From WTGA01 sp965214055 (GTDB lineage: Bacteria; Pseudomonadota; Gammaproteobacteria; Arenicellales; Poriferihabitantaceae): a DNA stretch of 64,000 nucleotides. The stretch is from positions 2,914,001 to 2,978,000 of the forward strand of contig OZ243931.1 in the NCBI GenBank assembly GCA_965214055.1, given 5' to 3'. Under the pieces are notes generated by a model, which saw only the letters and a list, made by a program, of their open reading frames with translations, was not told where the DNA came from and did not search any database. Position numbers and translations under genes: made by a program. This document shows positions 9,284 to 16,669 of the stretch, piece by piece. Every line of letters starts with the position of its first letter. Positions within the stretch are counted from its first letter, which is position 1.

Positions 9284-10598
9284 TGTTCACTCCGATTTGT
9301 TCCGCAAGTTGGGGAAAGGCGGGGAAAGAGGTGGAGACGTTGCCGCAGTCCCGGATTTGCACCGGCCCTGTGGCAACCGTACCGGCCATTGCAAAGGCCA
9401 TGGCGATACGATGATCCCCAAAACTGTCCACGCTGCCTCCGGACAATTCCCCCCCCCGGATCGTCATACCATCGTGTTTTTCCACGACCTCGACACCCAG
9501 GGCCCGAAGACCCAGGACGATGCTGCGGATACGGTCACTTTCCTTCACCCGCAATTCTTCCGCCTGGGAGATCCGCGTCACCCCGGTAGCGCAGGCCGCC
9601 GCTACCGCCACTGCCGGTATTTCATCGATGGACAGGGCAATATCCGATTTTTCGATTTCGATCCCTTTCAACCGGGAGGTTTTCACCACAATGTCTGCAA
9701 CCGGTTCGCCACCGATGATGGACTCATTGATCACCGACACGGAGCCACCCATTCTTCTGAAGAGACGGATCACCCCGTTGCGGCTGGGGTTCATCCCCAC
9801 CTGGTGCAGCAATAACTCGCTGTTCCGGCACAGGAGTCCCGCCAACAGGAAGAAGGTGGCCGATGACAGGTCCGCCGGGACCTCAATATGCCGGGCCGTC
9901 AATTCGCCTCCACCGTGCAGACTGATGACTCCGCCCAATTGCTCCACCGGGTACCCAAACCCCTGGAGCATGCGTTCGGTGTGATCCCGGGTCGGCGCAT
10001 TTTCGGTGACCACGGTGCGGCCGCTGGCATACAGCCCCGCCAGCAGGATGGCGGATTTGACCTGGGCGGATGCCATGGGAGGCGTGTACTGGATGGGATT
10101 CAACTGTCTCACCGGGTGCATTTCCAGGGGAGGTTTCCCATCCTGGGAACGAATATCTGCTCCCATCCGACCCAGGGGGCCAATGATCCTCCCCATCGGG
10201 CGATTGCTCAGGGACGCATCACCGGTGAGGATGGAGGGCCAGGGCTGTGCGCACAAAAGGCCCGCAAGCAGGCGAAATGCTGTTCCCGAGTTACCCATGT
10301 CGAGTCCACCGGCGGGCTGCTGCAGGCCATTTAGGCCCACGCCATGGATTTCATAGCGGTTGTCCCCGGGCCGGTTGCCGAGACGGTCAATGGACACCCC
10401 CATCTGTCGGAATGCCCGGATGGTTGCCAGCACATCCTCACCTTCCAGGATATTGTCTACCCGGGTTACCCCCCTTGCAATGGCTCCGAAAATAACCGCC
10501 CGGTGGGAAATGGACTTGTCACCGGAGACCCGGACCCGCCCAGCCAGTCCAGCGGATGGAGAAACCCGGAATTCCATATGGGACGGGTCAGCGGTCAT
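9264..10598 (-). CDS. aroA: 3-phosphoshikimate 1-carboxyvinyltransferase (EPSP synthase)
   Basis: AroA joins PEP to shikimate-3-phosphate in aromatic amino acid synthesis. With the start at ATG 10598 the protein is 444 residues. Motifs are SGDKSISHRAVIFGA near the N-terminus, LDMGNSGTAFRLLAGLL (PEP and S3P site), the later ELRVKESDRI and the C-terminal FGDHRIAMAFAMAG. I chose 10598 because AGGTGG sits five bases upstream; an upstream frame extends the ORF to 10682 but adds residues unlike the family. It lies in the gyrA-pheA-tyrA-aroA-cmk-rpsA order known from Pseudomonas-like bacteria, but here it is separated from tyrA by an efflux cassette. Confidence 0.95.
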   Translation of the reverse strand: MTADPSHMEFRVSPSAGLAGRVRVSGDKSISHRAVIFGAIARGVTRVDNILEGEDVLATIRAFRQMGVSIDRLGNRPGDNRYEIHGVGLNGLQQPAGGLDMGNSGTAFRLLAGLLCAQPWPSILTGDASLSNRPMGRIIGPLGRMGADIRSQDGKPPLEMHPVRQLNPIQYTPPMASAQVKSAILLAGLYASGRTVVTENAPTRDHTERMLQGFGYPVEQLGGVISLHGGGELTARHIEVPADLSSATFFLLAGLLCRNSELLLHQVGMNPSRNGVIRLFRRMGGSVSVINESIIGGEPVADIVVKTSRLKGIEIEKSDIALSIDEIPAVAVAAACATGVTRISQAEELRVKESDRIRSIVLGLRALGVEVVEKHDGMTIRGGELSGGSVDSFGDHRIAMAFAMAGTVATGPVQIRDCGNVSTSFPAFPQLAEQIGVNIVVVQP

Positions 10599-10906
10599 CC
10601 CCGCCACCTGGAAGAACAACGATTTCCGCCAGGGGACTGATGCCGTCCTGTGGGCCGCACCGTGGCGAAACAAAACCGCCACGGCAGGCTCTGCCAGGAC
10701 TATGTGGGAGCAACATGGATATCAATGATTCCAGTCGAAACACCCGTCAAACCGGTCCGACAGTCCCGGGTCGTCCGGGTTGCCCCATCGTGCTGCCATG
10801 GCAAATCCGCCTGGGCGGCATAAGTTTGGGATTCAACCCTGAATATTCCGAGTGATTTCATGATCCCCATTATAATTTGGTCCATGGCGATTTCAAGTGA
10901 AATCAG
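10599..10906. other. intergenic, upstream of aroA
   Basis: 308 bp between the LysR gene stop and the aroA start. No frame looks coding: the candidate frames are short and shadow-like. It must hold the promoter that drives aroA-cmk now that tyrA is separated from them, but I cannot point to a convincing -35/-10 pair. Confidence 0.3.
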
Positions 10907-11851
10907 CTACGGCAGGCCTCCCGTCCCGTCGCAATTCCACTCCCGTGAACCCCTCTTCGGCTGGGATGGACTGTCTGTCTCCATCAACAGCCAGTCATGA
11001 AAGGCCCGGATTTTTGGCCGGTCCAGGCCCCCGCGCTTGTAGACAATATAATACGAATAGGGCATGGACAGTTTCTTGTCGAATGGACGGATCAGCCGTC
11101 CCGACGCAAACTCATCGGTGAGCAGTAAATCCGAACCAAGTGCCACCCCCTGACCGTCAATGGCCGCCTGCAGGATAACATTGGCATCATCCATTGTCGT
11201 CCCATGCTCGAGGAGAACATCTTCCACCCCCGCACGCTTGAACCACCCGGTCCACATGGAATAATCGTTTTCGTGCAGCAGCTCGTGATGCGCCAGGTCA
11301 TCAATGGTCTTAAGAGGCCGACCCCGGGTAATCAGTTTTGGGCTGCACACCGGCAGGGCCCGGGTTCTCAACAACAATTTCGAATCCATGCTTTTCCAGT
11401 CGTCCTGCCCCCAGCTGATGGCAATATCGATTTCCGGGTTCTGGAAATCCCCGGGCTGGGGAGAATGATGCAGTCGAAGATCAATATGGGGATACTGTGC
11501 CCAGAACCGGCTCAACCGCACGGTCAGCCATTTCGCTGAAAAATAGGGCGTCAGACTGACATTCAGGATGCTGTCCTCCATCCCCTTTCTCAACCGCTCG
11601 CTGGTTTCCGCAATCTGGCGAAACGATTCCCCGACGACGGAATACAGGGCGTGTCCCGCCTGGGTCAATCGCAGTTTACGGGTCATACGCACAAACAGGG
11701 ATACCCCGAGATCCCTTTCCAATACCTTGATCTGGTGGCTGATCGCGGCCTGTGTCACGTTCAGTTCCATTGCCGCCCGGGTAAAACTCAAATGCCTGGC
11801 CGCCACTTCGAAAGAGCGCAGGGCAATCGGGGGAGGCAGGTTCAAAGCCAT
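10907..11851 (-). CDS. LysR-family transcriptional regulator (GcvA-like)
   Basis: A 314-residue LysR-type regulator. The N-terminal winged helix-turn-helix spans about residues 9-68 (SFEVAARHLSFTRAAMELNVTQ, AISHQIKVLERDLG, LFVRMTRKLRLTQAG), resembling GcvA-type members; the rest is a periplasmic-binding-like effector domain with PYFSAKWLTVRLSRF and DLRLHHS segments. It is divergent from the emrA-like gene across a 145-bp AT-rich gap, so it probably regulates that efflux pair and itself. The effector cannot be told from sequence. Confidence 0.88.
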   Translation of the reverse strand: MALNLPPPIALRSFEVAARHLSFTRAAMELNVTQAAISHQIKVLERDLGVSLFVRMTRKLRLTQAGHALYSVVGESFRQIAETSERLRKGMEDSILNVSLTPYFSAKWLTVRLSRFWAQYPHIDLRLHHSPQPGDFQNPEIDIAISWGQDDWKSMDSKLLLRTRALPVCSPKLITRGRPLKTIDDLAHHELLHENDYSMWTGWFKRAGVEDVLLEHGTTMDDANVILQAAIDGQGVALGSDLLLTDEFASGRLIRPFDKKLSMPYSYYIVYKRGGLDRPKIRAFHDWLLMETDSPSQPKRGSREWNCDGTGGLP

Positions 11852-11996
11852 GGACGATGGACAATGGATTAATTTAACTTGTGCATATTATAAAAATAAA
11901 TCGCTTGTAAACGCCAGAACAAAAGCGTATTTAGTTGTATGACATAAATGAAATTTATCATCAATCCATAACCGGAATCTCCCCGTACCTGCCGTG
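11852..11996. promoter_or_regulatory. divergent promoter region, LysR gene / efflux operon
   Basis: An AT-rich 145-bp gap, much richer in A+T than the flanking genes. It contains stretches such as TAATTTAACTTGTGCATATT and ATAAATGAAATTTATC; the second is an imperfect palindrome and the first fits the loose LysR T-N11-A box. Both divergent promoters and the regulator's operator should be here; exact boxes are inference. Confidence 0.5.
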
Positions 11997-13061
11997 ATGA
12001 AGTATCGCAAAACCAAACGAGTTGTATTTCTGGTTCTGATTCCCCTCTTCGGCCTGACGGTTGCCGGGTATGTCTACTATTCCGGTGGACGACATGTGGT
12101 CACGGAAAATGCCTATGTGAAGGCCCATTTGGTCCATGTCAGCAGCGACATTGACGGGCGGGTCATCGATGTCCGGGTCCACAGCAACCAGGAAATCCGC
12201 CGCGGGGACCTGCTGTTCCGGATTGACCCGGAACCCGCCGAGATCGAACTGGATGCGGCGAAGGCGGAAATCGAGAATGTCCGGTTGCGAATCCAGTCTC
12301 TCAAGTCCCAGTACAGGCAGTCCCAGCTTGAAATCGATGATGCCCGGGAACGGATCAAGTACCTCGCGTCCCTGCTCAACCGGCAGGAAAAGCTGAAGCA
12401 GCAGGGTCACGGACTGGAAATCGACTACGACAGGGCCGAGCATGACCTGGAAATGGGACGCCGAGCCCTTGCAGGCGCCCATCACCGGGCCTCCGCGGTG
12501 CTCGCTGACCTCGGCGGCAACCCGGACCTGCCCGCGGAAGAACACGCACTGTTTCTGGCCGTCCGGGCCAAGGTGGACAAGGCATTGCGGGATCTGCGGT
12601 CCACCCATATTTATGCGCCAACGGACGGCATTCTGAGCAGGGTGTCCCTGGAAGCCGGGGAATATGTGGAAGCCGGCGATTCCCTTTTTGCCATCGTCGA
12701 GACTGAGAAGGTCTGGGTGGAAGCCAACCTCAAGGAATCCCAGCTGACCCATTTGCGTGAAGGACAGCGCGCCACGATCACGGTAGATGCCTATCCCGAC
12801 CGACCGCTCCAGGCAACGGTTACCAGTGTCAGCCCCGCCACCGGTGCTGAATTTGCGGTCCTGCCCCCACAGAATGCGACCGGGAACTGGGTCAAGGTGG
12901 TGCAGAGAATCCCGGTCCGGCTGGACCTTGCTTCCCCCATGCCGGACCCTCCGCTACGCGCCGGCATGACCACCCGGATTGTCATTGATACCCATCACAA
13001 ACGAGCACTGCCCGGTTTTGTCAGGACGGTCATTGCCGGCCTGACACCCGCCGATGAATGA
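11997..13061 (+). CDS. emrA: HlyD/EmrA-family membrane fusion protein
   Basis: A periplasmic adaptor of a tripartite or MFS-coupled multidrug efflux pump. The 354-residue product has one N-terminal membrane helix (about residues 9-28), a biotinyl-lipoyl-like half motif (VHSNQEIRRGDLLFRIDP), a coiled-coil hairpin (about 80-160, rich in Glu/Lys/Gln heptads such as AEIENVRLRIQSLKSQYRQ), then the second lipoyl half (THIYAPTDGILSRVSLEAGEYV) and a beta-barrel. The start could be GTG 11994 or ATG 11997. Its stop overlaps the emrB start by eight bases. The name reflects family and pairing, not a tested substrate. Confidence 0.85.
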   Translation: MKYRKTKRVVFLVLIPLFGLTVAGYVYYSGGRHVVTENAYVKAHLVHVSSDIDGRVIDVRVHSNQEIRRGDLLFRIDPEPAEIELDAAKAEIENVRLRIQSLKSQYRQSQLEIDDARERIKYLASLLNRQEKLKQQGHGLEIDYDRAEHDLEMGRRALAGAHHRASAVLADLGGNPDLPAEEHALFLAVRAKVDKALRDLRSTHIYAPTDGILSRVSLEAGEYVEAGDSLFAIVETEKVWVEANLKESQLTHLREGQRATITVDAYPDRPLQATVTSVSPATGAEFAVLPPQNATGNWVKVVQRIPVRLDLASPMPDPPLRAGMTTRIVIDTHHKRALPGFVRTVIAGLTPADE

Positions 13062-14565
13062 TGCCGTGACCCCGGTTACGGGGTCCACAAAATGGCTGCT
13101 CGTCCTGTCCGCCATTGTCGGGTCCAGCGTTTTTGAGTTCGCCTGGACCATTGTCGGGGTCGCCCTTCCCCAGATGCAGGGGGCATTCTCTGCCACGCAG
13201 GACCAGGTGACCTGGGTGATGACCTCCTTCATGATGGGCTGTGCGGTGGCCATCGCCTGTATCGGCTGGCTCAGTGACCGCTTTGGCCGCAAACGGATAT
13301 TTGCCCTGTCCATCGGCGGTTTCACGTTTACCCTGGTGATGTGCGCCACCTCGAGCACCCTGTTCGAGGAGTCATTCTGGCGATTCATGCAGGGAGCGCT
13401 GGGGGCCGGAATCCTGCCGCTTGGCCAGGCCATTACCCTGGATGCCTTTCCTTCCAACCAGCAGGGACGGGCCACTGCTGTTTGGGGAAACGGGGTGGTT
13501 CTCGGTGGCATCATGGGCCCCGTCATTGGCGGCGTGATCGTGGAATATTTCAGTTGGCCATGGATCTTCTGGCTCAATGTCCCGGTGGGACTGCTCGCCC
13601 TGGTCGGTGTGCTCATTTATGTCCCCGAGGTCAACAGTGAGCCCGACCGGCCTATGGACTGGTTTGGCTTTTTCCTGTTGACCAGCGGCCTGGCAATGCT
13701 GCAGATCATGCTGAATCGTGGAGAGCGTCTTGACTGGTTTGAATCCCCGGAAATCCAGTTGGAAGCCGTCTACACCGTGGTTTCCCTGTACCTGTTTGTC
13801 ATGCACAGCTGGACCACCCGCACGCCTTTTTTCCGACCACAACTGTTTTCAGACCGGAATTTCATGCTCGGTCAACTGTTTATCATGATCAATGGTGCAC
13901 TGGCCATCCTGCCCCTTGTGCTGTTGCCGCTGTTGCTGCAAAACGTGGGAGGCTATCCCGCCATCACCGCAGGGGGACTGGTCATCTTTCGTGGAATCGG
14001 CCTGATCATCGGCCTGTCCATCATGACATATATCTCAGACCGGATTGATGGACGGGTCCTGTTGATCGCGGGATTGCTCATCATGGGGGTATCCGGGTGG
14101 GCGATGTCGACGTGGACCGTGAATATTTCACAATTCGAGGTGATCTGGACCAATACATTGCAGGGAATTGCATCCGGTATTATCTATGTACAGATTACGG
14201 CGCTGACCTTTTACTCCCTGCCGTCCCGGCTGCGCACAGAAGGATTCGCTGTCTTTCATACCCTGTTTTTCGCAGGCGGCGCCATCGGAGTGGCCGGCAT
14301 CGTATTCGTCCATACCCACACGTCACAAATCAACCATGCCAACCTGTCCACATTCCTCACCCCTTTGCGGGAGGTTTTCAGGTTTTCGACGACCCCGGAA
14401 GAGTGGAATCTCAATACCCTTTCCGGTCTCGCGTCCCTGCAGGATGAACTGGTGCGCCAGGCCAGCATGATTGCCTACAACAACACCTTTTTTGCGGTGG
14501 CCATGCTGTCCTTTGTTGCGGTTCCCCTGGCGGGGCTGTTCAGGCTGGGAACCCGGCCCGAATGA
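13054..14565 (+). CDS. emrB: DHA2-family MFS multidrug efflux permease (EmrB-like)
   Basis: A 503-residue, 14-helix drug:H+ antiporter. The first helix pair contains FEFAWTIVGVALPQMQGAF, the motif-A loop reads GWLSDRFGRKRIF (about residues 69-81), and the motif-C-like VLGGIMGPVIGGVIV lies in helix 5. All fit the DHA2 (EmrB/QacA) family. It starts eight bases before the end of the emrA-like gene, so translation is coupled and the two should form one pump. It is convergent with tyrA. An outer-membrane channel gene is not adjacent. Confidence 0.9.
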   Translation: MNDAVTPVTGSTKWLLVLSAIVGSSVFEFAWTIVGVALPQMQGAFSATQDQVTWVMTSFMMGCAVAIACIGWLSDRFGRKRIFALSIGGFTFTLVMCATSSTLFEESFWRFMQGALGAGILPLGQAITLDAFPSNQQGRATAVWGNGVVLGGIMGPVIGGVIVEYFSWPWIFWLNVPVGLLALVGVLIYVPEVNSEPDRPMDWFGFFLLTSGLAMLQIMLNRGERLDWFESPEIQLEAVYTVVSLYLFVMHSWTTRTPFFRPQLFSDRNFMLGQLFIMINGALAILPLVLLPLLLQNVGGYPAITAGGLVIFRGIGLIIGLSIMTYISDRIDGRVLLIAGLLIMGVSGWAMSTWTVNISQFEVIWTNTLQGIASGIIYVQITALTFYSLPSRLRTEGFAVFHTLFFAGGAIGVAGIVFVHTHTSQINHANLSTFLTPLREVFRFSTTPEEWNLNTLSGLASLQDELVRQASMIAYNNTFFAVAMLSFVAVPLAGLFRLGTRPE

Positions 14566-14595
14566 ACCCGAAAAACCGACCTGCGGGGTGCTGGA

Positions 14596-15495
14596 TCAGC
14601 CAGGGGCGGGCTTTCGTTTCTCCGTGATCCGGGAACGGGCCTGTTTCGCCGAGGCATACAGTTCCCCGATTCCGCTCCCGTCCTCCCCGGCAATCATGTT
14701 GGCCAGCTGGTCAAGATGCCGCTGGTAGCGGGCAATGTCTTCAAGCAGTTTCTGCCTGTTCATGAGGCAGATATCCCGCCACATGTCGGGATCGGACGAC
14801 GCCGTACGGGTGAAATCATACAATCCCCCCGCCGCCATCTGGTAGCACGCCCGGCGGTCCGGGGAGCGCGACAGGTAATCCATCATCACATAGGCCAGCA
14901 CATGGGGCAAATGACTGGTCAGGGACAGCACCCGGTCATGGTCTTCAACCTCCATCAAATTCACCTCGCCGCCGGTTGAGGCCCACATCCGCTGTATGGT
15001 TGTGCAGGCTTCCGGACTGGTTTCCTTGTGCGGAGTGAGAATGATCCTGTGGTTTTCAAAAAGTTCCGCACTCGCCGCAGCGATGCCGGATTTTTCCTTC
15101 CCGGCAATCGGGTGCCCGGGTACAAACCGTGAAAAATACGGTCCAAGGACTTTCCTCGCGCAATCCACAATACCCCCCTTGACGCTGCCCACGTCCGTGA
15201 GTATTTTGGTCTCGTCCATGGCCTGCGAAACGGTCTTAAGAAGCTGGTTGATCGTGTTGACCGGTGTGGCGAGTACAATGACCTCGGCATCCGCAACCGC
15301 CTGCCGGGGATCAGGCTGGATCTCATCGATGGCCCCGACCTGAAGTGCCCATTCCAGGTTCGCCCTTGAACGGCCCACGCCGATGACCTTTCCGGTGCAA
15401 CCCGCCCGCTTGAGTGCCAGTGCCAGGGAACCGCCAATCAGTCCCACTCCAAAAATGGCAATGCTTGAAATGCTGGCTGAGGTGCGGGTAGTCAA
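14596..15495 (-). CDS. tyrA: prephenate dehydrogenase
   Basis: TyrA oxidatively decarboxylates prephenate to 4-hydroxyphenylpyruvate for tyrosine. With the TTG start at 15495 it has 299 residues and begins just before the NAD Rossmann motif IAIFGVGLIGGSLALALK. Other marks are VIVLATPVNTI, DVGSVKGGI, FVPGHPIAGKEKSGI (with the conserved His of HPIAG) and the late DHDRVLSLTSHLPHVLAY. I prefer TTG 15495 because it lies 14 bp after the pheA stop and has AGGGA ten bases upstream; the longer ORF to 15639 would run into pheA with no family similarity. Confidence 0.92.
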   Translation of the reverse strand: MTTRTSASISSIAIFGVGLIGGSLALALKRAGCTGKVIGVGRSRANLEWALQVGAIDEIQPDPRQAVADAEVIVLATPVNTINQLLKTVSQAMDETKILTDVGSVKGGIVDCARKVLGPYFSRFVPGHPIAGKEKSGIAAASAELFENHRIILTPHKETSPEACTTIQRMWASTGGEVNLMEVEDHDRVLSLTSHLPHVLAYVMMDYLSRSPDRRACYQMAAGGLYDFTRTASSDPDMWRDICLMNRQKLLEDIARYQRHLDQLANMIAGEDGSGIGELYASAKQARSRITEKRKPAPG

Positions 15496-15509
15496 CGCGA
15501 AGCGGTCCC

Positions 15510-16643
15510 TTATCGTGATACGGAATAGGAACCCAGGTTTTTGAACAGGCCCGCTTCCACTTTCAACCGCTCCAATGCCCGCGACACATGTTCCTCGTCC
15601 CGATGCCCAACAATATCGATGAAGAACAGGTAATCCCACAATTTGACCCGGGACGGCCGGGATTCGATCTTGGTCATGTCGATCTGTTCGTCAAGGAGGG
15701 GACTTAACAAATGCAGCAACGCTCCGGGACGACTTCGGCAGGACAACAACAGACTGGTCTTGTCGTTTCCGCTGGGGGGCGTTGCACGATTTGAAAGCAC
15801 CAGGAACCGGGTAGTATTCGCCGGTTCATCTGCGATATTGGCGGCCAACGTATTCAACTGGTACCGTTCCGCCGCGGTCGAGCTGGCGATGGCGGCGACA
15901 CCGTCGCCTTCAGAAGCGATTCGGGCCGCTTCCGCATTGCTGCTCACCGGCACCAGTTCCGCATGGGGGCAATGCCGGTGCAACCAGCGCTGGCACTGGC
16001 CCAGCGACTGCGAATGGGCATAGACTTTCGTCACCGGGTCGCTCGGGATTCCCTTCCCCAGCAGGTTATGCAGGATTCGCAAATTGATTTCCGAACAGAT
16101 GGTCAGGGGGGTGGTCACCAGCCTGTCCAGCGTTCCCGACACTCCACCTTCCGTGGAGTTTTCAATGGGCACCACAGCAAAATCAGTCTGCCCGGCTTCC
16201 GTGGCCTTGAAAACTTCAGCGATGGTGGGAAAATCCACCACACCGATGGTGCGGCCAAAATGATGCCGGGCCGCCGCCTCCGTATAGGTCCCGGGAGGGC
16301 CCAGCACGGAAACCGACAAGGCGGCTTCCGTGCTCCGTGTAATGGACAGAATTTCCCGGAACAGGGAGGTCAGGGACTGGTCGTCCAGCAATCCGCTGTT
16401 TTCTCCATTCTCCGGTCCATGATTCAATTCATGATTCAGTTCATGATTCAGTTCATGCAGCCGGGCCAGTATCTGGGCTTCGCGTTCCGGCCGGTAGTAC
16501 GCCGGTTCATTCAGCGTTTCCTTGACTTCGGCAATGGATCGGGCAATGGTGAGCCGGTCATGCATCAGGCGCAGGATATCGGCATCAATCCGGTCAATCC
16601 GGTCCCGGTAGACATTCAGTTTTCTGTCGGAATCAGCCGTCAC
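15510..16643 (-). CDS. pheA: bifunctional chorismate mutase / prephenate dehydratase
   Basis: This P-protein converts chorismate to prephenate and then to phenylpyruvate. Of 377 residues, 1-100 form the AroQ chorismate mutase helix bundle (IDRIDADILRLMHDRLTIARSIAEVK), about 108-285 the prephenate dehydratase (GPPGTYTEAAARHHFG, VPIENSTEGGVSGTLD), and the rest an ACT domain with ESRPSRVKLWDYLFFID, which binds phenylalanine for feedback inhibition. A perfect small tandem repeat, ELNH three times over (about 65-76), expands the mutase domain. It starts 26 bp after gyrA; the serC gene often found between them is absent. Confidence 0.95.
   Translation of the reverse strand: MTADSDRKLNVYRDRIDRIDADILRLMHDRLTIARSIAEVKETLNEPAYYRPEREAQILARLHELNHELNHELNHGPENGENSGLLDDQSLTSLFREILSITRSTEAALSVSVLGPPGTYTEAAARHHFGRTIGVVDFPTIAEVFKATEAGQTDFAVVPIENSTEGGVSGTLDRLVTTPLTICSEINLRILHNLLGKGIPSDPVTKVYAHSQSLGQCQRWLHRHCPHAELVPVSSNAEAARIASEGDGVAAIASSTAAERYQLNTLAANIADEPANTTRFLVLSNRATPPSGNDKTSLLLSCRSRPGALLHLLSPLLDEQIDMTKIESRPSRVKLWDYLFFIDIVGHRDEEHVSRALERLKVEAGLFKNLGSYSVSR
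16419..16454. repeat. 12-bp tandem repeat inside pheA (3 units)
   Basis: Three tandem copies of ATGATTCARTTC (plus-strand reading) at 16419-16430, 16431-16442 and 16443-16454; the last two are identical and the first differs at one base. On the coding strand each unit encodes Glu-Leu-Asn-His within the chorismate mutase domain, so unit number can change by replication slippage without breaking the frame. Confidence 0.9.
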
Positions 16644-16669
16644 AATACTGCCCTTGGGATGTCCTGCAC

